Below, in pieces: positions 35,001 through 47,900 of a stretch of DNA of 64,000 nt. A program made the position numbers and the translations under genes. The stretch is from Selaginella tamariscina (lineage: Eukaryota; Streptophyta; Lycopodiopsida; Selaginellales; Selaginellaceae): NCBI GenBank assembly GCA_003024785.1, contig PUQB01000143.1:346001-410000 (forward strand). Direction: 5' to 3'. The notes below the pieces were generated by a model that saw nothing but the letters and a program-made list of their open reading frames with translations, was not told where the DNA came from and did not search any database. Numbering within the stretch: position 1 is the first letter of the stretch; each line of letters starts with the position of its first letter.

Positions 35001-36702
35001 ACAGGGAGATACTGAGGCTGCCCACTACCCCGAATGGTCAAGCCTTCGACCAGGTTCTCTCGGAGCATCTACTGAACGCACGGCAAGGAAGGATGCCCTA
35101 ATCGTTCATGCCAGTTCCACAAGAGTCAAACCAGTCGGCTTAACAAACATGGCAGCCCTAGTCTCAGGCTTAAGTTGACCCGCAGCTCATATAAATCCCC
35201 TTTCCGGGGAATTGCAAGAAAGGGCTCTCCCCGAAAAAAAGCACACAACGATGTTTTGAAAACAACACTTCAAATTCATTATCCGTGAGCCGAGCCACCG
35301 AAACAAGATTTTTCACAAGACTTGGTACAAACCAAACATCTCTTAAGTCTAAGGTCCCGCCTTGGGCCAGAGGAACTTCAACCACACCTCTCCCACGGAC
35401 CTTCTGCAAATGCCCATCACCAAGCCGAATCATCATCCGCTTAGCATCACTTATTCGCCGGAACAGCTGCTCAGACCTCATCATATGCCTTTCAGCACCA
35501 GAATCGAGAGTTAGAACAACATCATTTGCAGCTGAAACACCCACCTCTTCACCAGAAGCAGATGCCTCTGATGCCTCAGCTGCTGCAGCCAGTGGAGTTC
35601 CAGCCTTGAGGCCCATCTTCCTGAGCCACTGGTGCACATGGCACTGTGCCTTAACATGCCCCTCAAGGCCACAAGCAAAACAAGTTCCTCGGAACTCACC
35701 CCGAGGTTTACCATTCACATCGCCTGGAGTCCGCGCTCCCAGATCTCCACCAGACTTCTTACCGAAGTCATTTCGATTACCTCGACCTCTCCCCATGCCT
35801 TCTTCCCAGCATGAGTCATGAGATGCGCATCAGAAAACGTGGTCTTAACCCCCGATGAGGACTTCATGATACCTGCCTCAGAGAGCTCGGTTCTGATCAT
35901 CTGCTCGGCTTTCAGGTAAGAGTCGGCCGTGGCCCGGGTCACAGTGGCCAAATCCTTCACAGAAGCATCCTGGAACATGGCACACAGTGCCAAGATCTTC
36001 TTGGATTCGGAGTACTCCGCAGGACTCCCCTCCAGCTCGTTGATCAGATCATTAAGCTCTATAAAACGATCATCGAATGATTCACCTGGCAGGTAGCGCA
36101 AATTCTTGATTTGGTCTCCAGAATTGATGCGGGAGGTTGTCAGCACCCCGTACTGCTCATTCAAGCTCCCCAGATCTCCCTCGCGAAAAATTCCGTATCG
36201 CATGAGCAGGTTGTTGGAGATTTTGGACAGGATGAGTGCCTTAGCACGACCGGCCTTGTCTTCCACTTCTTCAGCCGCAGTCACCAGATCCTCCTCCCAC
36301 CTCGCCAGTCGTGGCAGAACTCGCCCCCATCACGCGATCAAGCAGAGACTGCACAGGACTGACCACACACCAAAAATCCTCAAGCCGGAGCACCATGCTC
36401 ATCTTTTCTCTCCAAACAAAGAAGCTCTTGCGACCATCGAATGCTTCTATGCTATTGAAAACAGCAAGAGCATATCGGTTCCCATTTGAAACCATGGTTC
36501 ACAACAAAAAAGACCCCAAGATCACCGGCGTGAGCCAAACTCCGCTCCGATACCAAAAAGAAACTAGACTCTCGGAAAAAACCTCTTTCATTCTATTCAC
36601 TGTAACGTTAATATATTGAGGCACCGCTGTGCATGATGCCCACCTGTACATATCCCAAGATTTACCCGGGATACTCTGCATAACTCAACCACCGTGATAT
36701 TG
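32076..36702 (-). mobile_element. Ty1/Copia LTR retrotransposon
   Basis: Order on the minus strand: 5' LTR (about 36578-36702), primer site TGGTATCGGAGC (about 36552-36563, one change from the tRNA-Met type), gag, zinc knuckle, protease, integrase, reverse transcriptase, RNase H, a purine tract GGGGAGGGAG (about 32258-32267) and the 3' LTR (32076-32257). Gag-protease-integrase-RT order defines Copia. The shared LTR part is about 120 bp with few differences, which suggests a fairly recent insertion. The 3' LTR has about 55 bp that the 5' LTR lacks at its outer edge, so the 5' LTR seems truncated. Confidence 0.9.
32261..36495 (-). pseudogene. Copia gag-pol reading frame, interrupted
   Basis: The frame starts with ATG at 36495 (MVSNGNRYALAVFNS). 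It shows a CCHC knuckle (CFACGLEGHVKAQC, about 35640-35682), protease active site DSGA (about 35494-35505), the integrase HTDLCGPM, SDGGGEF and GVSERKNRT segments (about 34920 to 34600), RT motif YVDD (about 33212-33223) and an RNase H tail (32293-32553). Shifts occur near 36280, 35750, 35170 and 34680, and stops lie between 33300 and 33640 in the N-terminal part of RT. All catalytic motifs are recognisable, but the element is probably not autonomous as read. Confidence 0.85.
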
Positions 36703-37540
36703 CATTTGTGGCTCCACTGTCCGACGTACATCTTCATTGATCAACAGTGAATGCCAGCGCAAAGATATATCTCCACCGTCTCGACATGAATATGTATCTA
36801 GAGAGAGGTAGGCACATGCCAACGTGCTATAGGCGTTTCCTCGGAGGCATTAGCAGACTGTACGCCAAAAAGAAAGGAGGGTGTGTATATAATATATATA
36901 ACTATATATGTGTGTGTGTGTGTGTGACATGTGTGCATGTGTGCGTGTGTGTGTGTTTGAGAGAGAGAGAGAAGTTTATACATGGTGTATACAACACCGT
37001 TCGATATGAAGACATGAAGGTTCTATGCAATGTCACCTGGTGCAATTATCTCTGTTTCTAAACTGGGATATCCAAGTCGCACACATCGATGAGGACCTAT
37101 GAGGAGTTTAGTGACGATCCGGCAGTTCTCTGTGAAGCTGCTTCTCGTGGTTTTCGTCGTGAATCCAGAACAGTCGGTATGTGTGCGTGCATGCGGGCGT
37201 TTGTGTGTGTGTATTACGTATATACTATAGTTAACTAATTAATTTATTTATTTCACAGGAGCAGGTAAGTGAAACTTGCTTAATTAGTTAACTTTTTGTT
37301 TTTAAGCGGAATCCAGCAGGTAACTCAAGTATAAGTTTCAAGTAGCTATTAAGTATTTTTATTCATGCTTTATACTAATTATTATTGCTTAATTAGTCGT
37401 GGTGGTGCAGTTGATCGAGCAGTAATTGTTTTAGACATAATTAAACTGTTCGCATAACAGGAATGTCCAAAGTATAAGTTTGAAGTAGCTATTAATTATT
37501 TTTTGATACTTAATTAGTGGCGGTGAGCCGGAATAAAGTA
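36703..37540 (+). other. Intergenic stretch with exon-like segments of unknown function
   Basis: Non-repetitive open stretches at about 36747-36880 (AKIYLHRLDMNMYLERG) and 36985-37170 (RTYEEFSDDPAVLCEAASRG, the latter ending at a GTATGTG donor) are separated by a (TG)n/(GA)n tract. They could be two exons of an unrecognised gene cut by the Copia insertion. I recognise no family. The remainder to 37540 is AT-rich, with a doubled AAAGTATAAGTTT-GAAGTAGCTATTAA motif. Confidence 0.25.
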
Positions 37541-37544
37541 GATA

Positions 37545-38150
37545 ATTATGGATAAAGAAAGGCAAGCATTCGAACTTGGCACCCAGCTCGAGCAGAGGGA
37601 AGCGGAGCTCACAGTGGAACTAGTAGCGACTAGGGCAGAATTACACCAGCACGCCACTCAACTCCCAGAAGCCAAGGCCAACCCTGCGATCGCTCTATCG
37701 GAGCCTGCGCCGGGCACCATGGGCACTGATCCCGTTCTAGCCATGTGAGGAAGGAGAGCGTGGCTTGGCCAAGGCCCAGCAAGACCCACCACGGATCACC
37801 ACCATGGGACTAGAGGAGCACACCCCCAACTACTTGTGACAAGGGAGCAGGAGTTACAGTGCTCACACAAATAAACCCAGGAGTTGGAGGCCCAGCTGAA
37901 GGAGGCCCAGGAACAACAAGAGGCAGGGTACGAAGCTAGACTATGGGGGGCTACTGCACTATGTGATGCAACCATTGCCTCCTTGACATTGAAGCTGAAT
38001 GCAATAGAGAGCAAAGTCATCATATACCTCAAGCATTACGAGGTAGGTTGGCATGGCCCCAGGATGTGCCAATGAATAAGTTTGGGCATCTAACCACTGT
38101 TAAACCATCAGCAGGCACGGTCAAGCGGCTGAGCTAGAAGGGTACAACAA
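37545..38150 (+). mobile_element. Retroelement-like repeat, copy 2 (coiled-coil gag-like part)
   Basis: This block matches 12225-12830 in direct orientation: AGGCAAGCATT(C/T)GAACTTGG, the CACCATGGGCACTGATCCCG and AAGTCATCATATACCTCAAG segments and the ending AAGGGTACAACAAGTACTGA. It encodes Glu/Gln/Ala-rich heptads broken by stops. Copy 2 has about 25-30 more bases in the GCTACTGCACTATG..ACATTGAAG region than copy 1. Confidence 0.8.
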
Positions 38151-38529
38151 GTACTGAAATGCATGTTTATGTTCCAAAGATTATAAGATTTACTATTAAT
38201 GTATTATTATTGTATTATTATATCATAATTTATGTTAGAATTAAATATATCTTTTTATATATAAATTCTTTCATTTTATTTAATAAGAAAAGTCATAAAC
38301 AACACTTTTCTCATTATGTCTTGATTTATAATTATCATAAAAAAAAAAATTCAAAAATAGAAAACATAAAATTACACTTAAGAAAATATTTTAAAAATAA
38401 ATTACACCATAAGAAACTTATATCCAACTTGTTTCACAAATTTATCTTTTTTCATATAGCAAAATTAAATTGATAAATTATTTTTAATAAGAGACTTAAA
38501 ATAATCAAAATAAAATAATAATTATATTA

Positions 38530-38645
38530 ACACGATGGTATCCATGTGCCTCCCTTGCGCGTGCTATCCCCTGTTTGGTGGTACCTAGTTCAGACGATCG
38601 GATCTAGCCTATTGTCGGCATCGCTTAACAACCATTGCTGTTGGA
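38530..38645 (-). repeat. Inverted segment of the 12-kb repeat
   Basis: The sequence GCGCGTGCTATCCC..., TCAGACGATC and GCCTATTGTCGGCATC is the reverse complement of about 12826-12925, which in copy 1 follows directly after the part duplicated at 38150. Here about 370 bp of AT-rich sequence (38160-38525) lies between the direct and the inverted parts, pointing to a local inversion or two separate fragments. Confidence 0.75.
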
Positions 38646-38689
38646 TATATATATATACACACTTATATATTTTAAATATCCTTAATTAA

Positions 38690-39430
38690 TCATTTATTCA
38701 ATGACGTCCTACACAATGGGCAAAAATCTTGTTTTTCAAACCAGGACAACACACAATCCGTATGGAGCTTATGCATGCAAGGAAGCACCGTTATTTTGAG
38801 ACTAGGAGTGAACTCTTCCAAACATATTGAACACCATTCTGTGGCTTCAGATCCTTCAACATTTGCTGGGTAGAATGAGGGAAGCTGGTTCACAATAGCC
38901 CTGTTTGCTGGTTGAACAGGAAAGCTTTCCCATGTATCATCTCCATCGCTATCCGACTCCCACTCTTCTTCTTCTTCGTTTCTTCCTGTTCTTGATTTTC
39001 AACATGAAGCATGAACCTCCTATAGTCAGTTACGCGGTGGTTTGTGTGAGGACTTTCCTGATCTTCATCTATAAGCCGCCAACCACGTCCTGTTGACCTA
39101 GTTTCCTCATGTCCTCCCTCATCTCTGGAGTCTGATTTGTCCTCCTCTTGTGATTCTGTAATAGCGTTGTAAACTACCATGGGACTGTTTTCAGCTGTAT
39201 CTCGTTGCTGTTCCTCTGTAGCACGTCCTGGGAACCAAGTTGACCTAGTTTCCTCATGTCCTCCCTTGTCCTCCTCTTGTGATTCTGTAATAGCGTCGTA
39301 AACTACCATGGGACTGTTTTCAGCTGTATCTCGTTTCTGTTCCTCTGTAGCACGACCTGGGGACCACCGCCTGTTTTCTTCTATGGGCTGCATATTATTG
39401 TTTGGCTCTACAAGCCGCCAACCACGTCCT
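38690..39430 (-). CDS. RING-H2 finger protein (probable E3 ubiquitin ligase), one frame break
   Basis: The C-terminal RING-H2 (CSICLEEF ... LPCMHKLHTDCVLSWF ... CPLC) has the spacing C-x2-C-x14-C-x-H-x2-H-x2-C-x10-C-x2-C and ends at a TGA at 38690. Directly before it the frame reads WESDSDGDDTWESFPVQPAN and leads into the finger. Upstream, a different frame from ATG 39393 holds an acidic region with a tandem ~40-residue repeat (GRATEEQ-RDTAENSPMVVY). The two frames meet at about 38975 in a GAA/GAAG run, where a one- or two-base indel breaks the gene. RING-H2 proteins transfer ubiquitin from E2 enzymes; the target is unknown. The 5' end may be further upstream, since GRGWRLVEP just before the ATG echoes GRGWRLIDED later on. 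Confidence 0.75.
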
Positions 39431-39439
39431 CAGAAGTGT

Positions 39440-40920
39440 CTTCAAAACCCTAAACTTAGCAAATCCCTAAACCACATATTCGTTATTTATAAGTGGAGAA
39501 TGCATCAATCTTTAAAGAGAAATAACCATAAAAAGTGCAAACGTTATAATTATGGACTCATTAATTACTATATAAAAGATTAAAGACAGCCTTACATTAA
39601 GACGCACTGCTTTGGTACGCTGCGGGGTATACAAATGTAAAGTTTAATAATGACTTCTTTATTGAGTTTTATGTTTCTGCATGTCTAACTATTCCTGGAG
39701 AAGAGCGCCATAGCCAGCAGCTCTCCATTTGTTTTCTAGTATATATATCAATGTGTATGGATACTTGTTATAGTACACAGACACATACTTTGTCCAGCCG
39801 GACTTGGTTTTCATTATGAAGTGACTTAGGGATGAATGGGTTTGTGTAATTATTCGATCGGGGTTAAACACTTCAAATCAAAAAAATAAGACAATAACTA
39901 GAAAGGGGCTTATTAAGAATTTTATTTTGTTACTACAAAATCAAATAAATCATGTCGTACTCATAAGTAAGACCTTTCATAATAATTGATTAATCATTTT
40001 TTAATTAAGTTAAAGGGTTAAAAGTTAATACAACAAGGATTATAACATATATAAAAAATGAAAATAAGAAAAACCGAAGCAACCTGACAACTGATTGAGG
40101 ATCCATTCTTTACAAGAGCTGTAATAAAAGGTGAAAAGAATAAAAAGAAATGGGCATATCTTTGAGAACAATTGTACAATTATTAATAATGATTAATTTG
40201 GTGGATTCCCGTGTGACTAACCTTAACTAACTTAATGAAAGGGCACGTTATAAGAATGATGTATTTTCAAACATCTCTTCATTAATATTTCAATTGATAC
40301 AAGATTTCACATATAATAACTTATTAAATATTTTATCATTTTATCTATGTGTAAACATCACTTCTTTAATTTATGTGGATATAGGAAAAAAATAACAACA
40401 ATTAACTTGTTATATTCATGTGTGACACTTCTATTTTTCTGATTTATAAATTTATTTATTTATCATTCAAGTTTAGGGTTTTATGTTGCTTTTATGTTAT
40501 TGTTTTGATGGTGAATAAAAACTGCACATGTTAATAAAATCGATAGGTAGGTTTAAGGGTTTAATAATTATTTGCTTATGGCATTAGTGTTTTTGCATTA
40601 TTGACCCTAGGGTTGCCTTAACCTCACCTTGGGTGGGTTTAGGATTAAGTAATCTATGTGGAGTGGATGTATGTTGCCTATCGGGGGTGACTCTTTTGTG
40701 TGGTCACTCAATAGTTTTTCTTTATCTTTGTAGAAGAAATGAGTTTTACATTTTCCAATGTTACGTAGAATGGATTCTCTATTGCTTATTACATAACTTT
40801 AACCTTTTACATCCTTTTTCTTTATGTGGTGTAATTCATGTTACGGAGGGATACAAAATTCCAGTTATTATTTTACAAAATAAAGTTCATAATAAGCCTT
40901 CTTATAATTGTTGTTTTAGT
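39440..40920. other. AT-rich intergenic stretch without recognised gene
   Basis: Short open frames occur on both strands (for example 39689-39871 minus), but none shows a known domain or convincing splice context. Confidence 0.6.
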
Positions 40921-41550
40921 TTTCTTTGTTTAAAATGTTTAGCCTAGTCAAATAAGTAATTTTTAATCAAACATACTTTATTGTTCAAGTTAGAAATACC
41001 AAGTTTTACATCTTGTCACTTAGTATGTTCTAACCTTAGATAAATTCATGCCAACTATGAAGTCTTCAATTTTGAACTCTTTCGAAACATAATTGTGATT
41101 TTATTTGAAAAAGATTCAAATCATTTAAGTATGTCAATATATAAACCACCTTTCTCTAGTGAACACACACTAATTATGACTCTTTATGTAAGAATTTCTC
41201 AACCCGTTTTAAATATATATATTCAAAATTGTCACACTAAACTTAAGTACATGTGGTTTTTTTCTTATTTTTGATTTTAGATTTACACTATTTATTCTTT
41301 ATTGTGAATGCATTTTACAAATTTTTTTTATTTAACTTGTGAAAAGATTAAAGGGTTAATGCACAAATACTTGTGAAAAATTGAAAGACTAATGCATTCC
41401 TTGTAAAGATTGAAATGGAAAAATATTTTCAAAATTCTTATGTATGAAATTTATTTCAGATTGAGCCTCTTTATTTATTTGAACAAAAAACATGCCCTTT
41501 CAAATTAGGGAAATTAAGTTAAGGTAGGTTTAGGTCTAGGTTATAAATAA
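40920..41550 (+). mobile_element. Probable solo LTR of the Copia family at 14.2 kb
   Basis: It matches 14180-14890 block for block (TTTCTTTGTTT-AAATGTTTA, CTCTAGTGAACACAC, TCACACTAAACTTAAGTA, AAAGATTAAAGGGTTAATGC). No primer site or coding region follows it. The ends were not defined exactly. Confidence 0.5.
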
Positions 41551-41922
41551 ATAATAATCAAATTGTTAAAACTTATATTTGTTTATCACTACTTTAATGT
41601 AGTTTCATCTTAAATTCTAGTTAATTAAGGAGGCATGGTTTTTAAATAAAACAATATTTTAAAAAATTCAAATGTTGCTCACTCCTGTTGTATCCTTAAT
41701 TTCCCTAATTAAAAGATTCAAAATATGAATTCAAAAAGGGCATGGTAATACAATGGAGTCTTTACAATATTGAAAAATGTAAAACTCGAAAAGATATTAT
41801 AAACATAATTTAAAAGAGTGGATTTGTCCTATTTAAGCAAGATGAATGACTTGTTACCAAACAACTATTTTTAAAAGAATTGTGTATTTATTTGTTAGGC
41901 TAAGGTAACAAATAATTAACCC

Positions 41923-44900
41923 TGCAAGGTCCACATTACGGTTGTATGCATACATACTATTATTAGCGTAGTAGGTTTGAATCTGAACCATATAAGCTAG
42001 GGTTTTGAGCTACTACAATATACACATTTCTATATTCCGAACTCTCACATTGGTGGAGATGAGGGACACCTTTAATTGTCCTTACGTTACGGAGTGCTTG
42101 GATTTGTGTTTTTTTTTTGTAAATCTTCTTTGTCTTTTTTACATTGTTTAGATTTGTTTCGTTCTTATAAATTTCTCCTTTCTTCTTTTCGTCCATGGAT
42201 GCGCAATAGGTAAATCCATTGTATATGGAGCAACTACTTATGCAATTGTTGAATGCCATGTGGGTGCGGTTGACAAGCACTCTCAATTGATGGCGGCATT
42301 CACAGCTCATAGTACTACTCCTCCTGCTTCTATTGTTAATCCTCAAATCCAAACGGATTTCTTTTATGGACCATTAGTTTGATCATTTTACCATGGTCAC
42401 TACACATGGCATAATGCTCAGTGTTTGCACAAGTTTCCTACTTGTCTTTAAGAGACTGCGTTTTAATCGTACAATGGTCTGTACGTCACAACTCATGGGA
42501 ATTTGAAGATTCTTCTAGCGATCTTCAAACATGCATTTGGGTGTGTTGATGATTGTGACGATGCTTTTCAATAATTGCATCGTATTCGTCAGGAGCCATC
42601 TAAGTCGGTGATGCAGTTTGGTGTTTGCTTTCAGAGCCTTTTGCTGCATGTAGAGCCTAACACGTTAGAGCGCTCAAGTTAGGTATGTTGTGGCCAGTAC
42701 TTCGTTAAGACCTTGTGGAGCTTATGTATGCACTGCACCAATGATTCTTCTGCGGCTGGCACAATGATATGAGACATTGCCTCTCCAACTTGTAGCTTCA
42801 CATTCTCATGTTGGGATGGTTTTGCTTCGATGAAGGTTGATGTTGTTGCTGCCCATATACCAGCACAAGGTTGGGGCCGTGGACGTGGATGTGGACATGC
42901 AGTCCATTGTTGGACGTGTGATGAGGTTGGACATACTATTGGCACTGTCGACGTTATCCCAATTGGCATCCTCCATTTCCGGGGTGGAGGCCTTGGCAAT
43001 AATAATGTCCGGTTGGCGTCATTGTTGTGGAAGGTCTTGATGCGGTAGATTTTTCATGAAACAAAGAATTGCACGAGTAGAAGAGGGTCCTCGTGCAAAT
43101 AAGTTGGTGACCCCTCCATCTTTCTTTTGGGAGTATCATCATCAAAAGGTTCACTCGGCACTAGTTCATCTAGTCTTCACTTTTTAAGCTCAATTCAATA
43201 ACACAACACATTCTGTTTTCTTTTTAATGTTGGTTAATACAGGTTTGAGTTTGCCTTTTATTTCACAATCTACTGTTACACATTGCAGACTTCATTTGCA
43301 TTATGTAGTAGAACCAGTCTTCATTCTTTACGGCAACGGACACACTCATGCTTGTTCGCAGGATAAGACTGACATCGTTGTTCATGTGGACGGTTGTGAA
43401 CTTGAGTTTCAATTTTTGTGGGTGGTCCCAAGCTAAGCTTTTGACTTTATTCTTGGTATGGATTGTTTGATTCACAATCATGCCAAGTGACTTTGGAAAG
43501 TCTCCCCTTGTTTGGCTCTCCCTCGTCTTTCTTTCATTCCTTTTACTCATATTTCATTTTATCCATTTGCTTTTACCTTTGCTTTTATCACTTTTGTTTC
43601 ACTCTTACTTCTTACCGTCTTCACTTCATGTTCTTCCATTCCCTCTTTGAATCCCTCAAATGAAGTTGTTGATCAACTCAAGAAGAAATATGCTAATCTT
43701 TTCGACTTCAACTTGTCATCTGGAGCCAAGATCGCAACATGTCACCCTATTTTCACTGGGGATGCTAAGCCGAACAAGGTACTTGTTCGGCATCGATCAA
43801 GATCTTACGGGCAAATGTTAAGAAGATGTTAGAAAAACGTGTTATTTAGAAGTCTTAAAGTCTTGGGTGTGCAAACCTCATCTTGTGACAAAGCAGGATG
43901 GGAGCACTCGGTTCTGCATCGATTATCCGCTATTAAATAATGTGACTATTTTGGATGTTTACCCACTTCCTCTATTGTCATATGTGGTTGTGTTTGCCAA
44001 CAATTGTCAATCAATTCCCTATATGCCACCAAAGAGCTCTCTGGTATAGGAGACCTATAACAAGTGTGGGTAGGTATAGTAGCAGACTGATGAGTTTACA
44101 CAAAGGGAGGCAACAAGAATTCCTCAGAATGTGCTCCGTCTGGGTGGCCAGAGCAGCTACTGTTGGCTGCCCGTCATGGTACTTGTCCGTTATTGCCATC
44201 TTAGCTTTCCCCTTCGGAAACAAAAAATTCCTCTAGTAACCTGCTTTCACACTCACAAGCTCTTCTTCTTTGAAGACAGATGTTCGAAAGTATTGAACAA
44301 TCTCTCCACCAAGGACGATGAGCATGCATGACTTAGAACTCTAATGGCTGACATGGACATTCCCAAGACTGCTTTTTGGACACTATTTGGCTTGTATGAG
44401 TTCTTGGTGATGCCATTTGGTTTGAGTAATGCTCTAGCGACTTTTCAGTATATAATGGATGAGGTTCTTTTTGATATGCCAAAAGTGATTACCAACTTCA
44501 TCAATGATGTTTTGATCCACTTGGAAGGAACATAGGAGAAACATGTATGTGATGTATGCAAGGTTTTGAATTGGTTGTGGGAAGTTGGTTTGAAGCTGAA
44601 GTGGTTTAAGTGTGTTTGGATATAAGGACACCACTTATCTTGGCTATCGCATTTTCTGTGAAAGTTTGCAAGTCGATCATGATAAACTTATTGCAGTTGT
44701 GAAGTTCCTTACGCCGAAGTGTGTGAACGATGTGCAACACTTTTTTGGCAAGGTACAATATCTTAGTTGTTTTGTGGATCATCTTTTAGATCATACTGCA
44801 CTGTTGTAGGCATTGCTGAAGTCATTAAAATTATCTTTTGTTTGGTCTAAGGATTACGAGTAGGCGTTTGCAGATTTTAAGGAGATGTTAACGACTCCTC

Positions 44901-47900
44901 TAGTTTTGGTGTACCCTGATTACATTTGTCCCTTCATCTTGCATGTGGATGCTTATGACATCGGTCTCGGAGGTGTGTTGATGTATGAGAGTACAAGTGT
45001 GCTTAGTCAATGTCATCTTATTACATACATTAGCTGTACATTGCTGCCAACAGAGGTGAACTACTCCAAGATAGAGGAGTGTTTAATAGGGGTTTAGGGT
45101 TTTAAGAAGCTCCATGCTTACTTGCATGATTCTCGGACGCTGTTGAAAGGTGATCATGCTGCAGTCACTTTGTTGTTGAAGCGGAAAAACTTGGTTAACC
45201 GTACTACTCTATGGGTTTTGAAGCTTTAAATTTACGATTTCGAGGTTGTTCATCACCCATGGAGTTTCATGGTTAATGCTGATGCTCTTTCTTGAGTTCC
45301 TCTTCCACCTTCTCTCTCTTCTTTTATTTTGAGAAGCTAATTGTTCCAGCATTAATGAATTTTTGGACAAGGATTCGGTACCATCAGCAGTTGTTATGTT
45401 TGAAATTTAGTGTTCGCAAGGTGCAAAGTTAGATTTGCCTTCTTTGGATGAGGTTCAAGAAGTTCAAAAGGTTGAGCCGTGGATTCGAAGGCTTCGTGAT
45501 GGGTTTGAAAATAATGCATTACTTGTTAATGATTTGCCTTTTAGGCACCTACATTCGCAATATCGCATTCAAGATGACCTTCTTTATTTTATAGAGACTG
45601 ATTCGGATGTTTGTGGTGCCTTCAATTTTCATTCCACACTTCCTCCACGTTTATCATGACTCTCCTATTCTTGGCGAGCAAATGGGAGATCATTATGTGA
45701 TAAAAAAGTTGCGTAGATTTTTTTATTGGCTAGAGTTGCAAGGAGATGTGATTCAGTATGTACGTAGTTGTGTGTGGTGCCCTTTGTGTACTTCAGAAGA
45801 ACGGTTGGAGTCCATTACAGTCTCTTGTCCGTTTGAGTTGGTGGCATTTGATTTGATCGACTACTGACAACGAGTATGTGATTATCGCTTCTGACTACCT
45901 AACTTATTGGGTGGAAGTTGGGTGCGATTGCTTCTGTTATTAGCTAGTTTCTCCTTAATTGAATAATGTTCCAGCATTCTTGTTTGAAGCAAATTCTCTT
46001 GAACAATGGTCCTACATTTATGGTTGAGCCATTTCGTGTCTTGACATCTTAGCTGGGGATACATTACACTTTCACAAGTACTTATCATCCTTAGACAAAT
46101 GGTGTTAGAGTAGTACTTAGGCATCATAGAATTTCTAAGTTTACACATGTTTCATTAGAAAAGTATAACGGGAAAAATACCAAAAACAGTATATATAGTG
46201 AAAATACGAGAGTTAGAGAAGAACATAGAATTATGGAATGCGGCAGTGCTAGAGGGAACCGGAATACGGTAGTGCCAGAGGGAACCGGAATATGTCAGTG
46301 CCAGAGGGAATCGGAATACGGCAGTTCTAGGTATTAGCGTATTACATTTAAGGGAGCAGTTATCATAACGACATTAAGGAAGTTATGCAACCAACTGGAT
46401 AAGATTCAAAGGAAGTTACGATAACTGAATGTACTGGACTGGAAGTGTAGGTATAAATAGATGAAGTTAGCATCCCAGGGTATACTGAATATTGTACTAT
46501 GTTTTGACAATATATACTCTCCTCTTACTCTTACTCTTCGATATCTTACTTGATTTCTACTGCGTTCATGATCCGCAGTACTACTTGCTATATCTATTCT
46601 CTTTCTACTAACTTTATGGTATCTTACTTGATTTCTACTGCGTCGAGATTTGCAGTACTACATGTTATATCTTTACTCTTCTTACTTTCTTTATGGTATC
46701 TTACTTGATTCCTTGATTTCTACTTCTCATTTCTACTACATCGAGATTGCAGTACTCCTTGCTATATCTTTTCTCGTCTCACTCCCATTTGACCATCTGA
46801 GGATTGGTTTCTAGACTTGTGTCAGTCTTTCATATTTCTGCTATACCCCTTGTCTGTGAGTCTGTCACCCTTATTACGGGTTTGTCTATGAGTCTGTTAC
46901 CCTTATTATGGGTCTGTTATATGCTATACCCTTATTACGGGAATGTGTTAGTGCTATACCCATATTACATGTTATCTTAGTCTTTTCCTTTTATTTCTAC
47001 TGTGATGGGATCTGTAGTTTTACATGCTACATACCTTTGCCATCCTTACCCTTTCCCGACCTTCTAAAGTCTGATCTATACTCTATATCTGTTCTTTCAT
47101 ATTCTGATAGACTCTTAATGCGGGTTTGTTGGTGGCGACCACTACTACGTTTTAGACTGTAGGATTTTCTTGCTCAACAATGGTTTGGTGGAACGGCTTG
47201 TTAGAATGTTAAAGCAAAGTGCATAAACTTTCAATATTTAGATTGGGAAATTATTTGCCGTTTCTCTAATATTCTTATGTTACTAGATATAGAGTTTGGT
47301 TGGTACTTCACCATATAAGCTATTATATGGTCATGACCCAGTGTTATCGATGGAGTTCAATCTACCTTCTCACTTGCCACGAGTTGCTGATGCTAGGTTC
47401 TAGGATCAATATTTAACAAGCATTCTTCCATTGGTCCATAGAACACTTGGGCCGCGTACAAGTGGGAGAATAAAGACACTACAACTCTCATCATTGTCCA
47501 CCTATAGAGTACAATGTGGATGAACTAGTGTTGGTTCGTTTTCCCAAGCTTATGATATGTGGTTTAGCCAAGAGTCTCCTTGCTTAATGAAAGGAACCAT
47601 ATCGAGTGCTGTGGCAAGTAGGGCCGCAAAGTTTATAAGGTTCGACAGGACATTCAATCAGATCCTCCAGAGATTATACATGTGCAACGATTAAAGCGTT
47701 TCCTGCTACGGCTGAAGCATTTTGTGCAACAGGGTCAGGAACAAGTTGTGCCGCCTACAAATCCACCAGTGCCTTCTTCTGATGTTCCTCCAAAACTGAG
47801 CCCATTTACTAGAGAACCCTAACCACCTTCCATCCTTCCGAGAGGAGGGGATGATGTAAGGTCCACATGTATGGCTACATGCACACATACTATTATTAGT

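Noticed and set aside
35285-35821. 178-codon plus-strand open frame in the Copia element
   Set aside because: It lies antisense to gag/protease, which carries a CCHC knuckle and DSGA site on the minus strand.
38159-38473. 104-codon plus-strand open frame
   Set aside because: It consists of AT-rich Lys/Ile/Phe/Tyr codons between two repeat fragments, with no domain or splice context.
39689-39871. 60-codon minus-strand open frame
   Set aside because: It begins in AT-rich sequence, has no recognised motif and cannot be joined convincingly to the RING-H2 gene.
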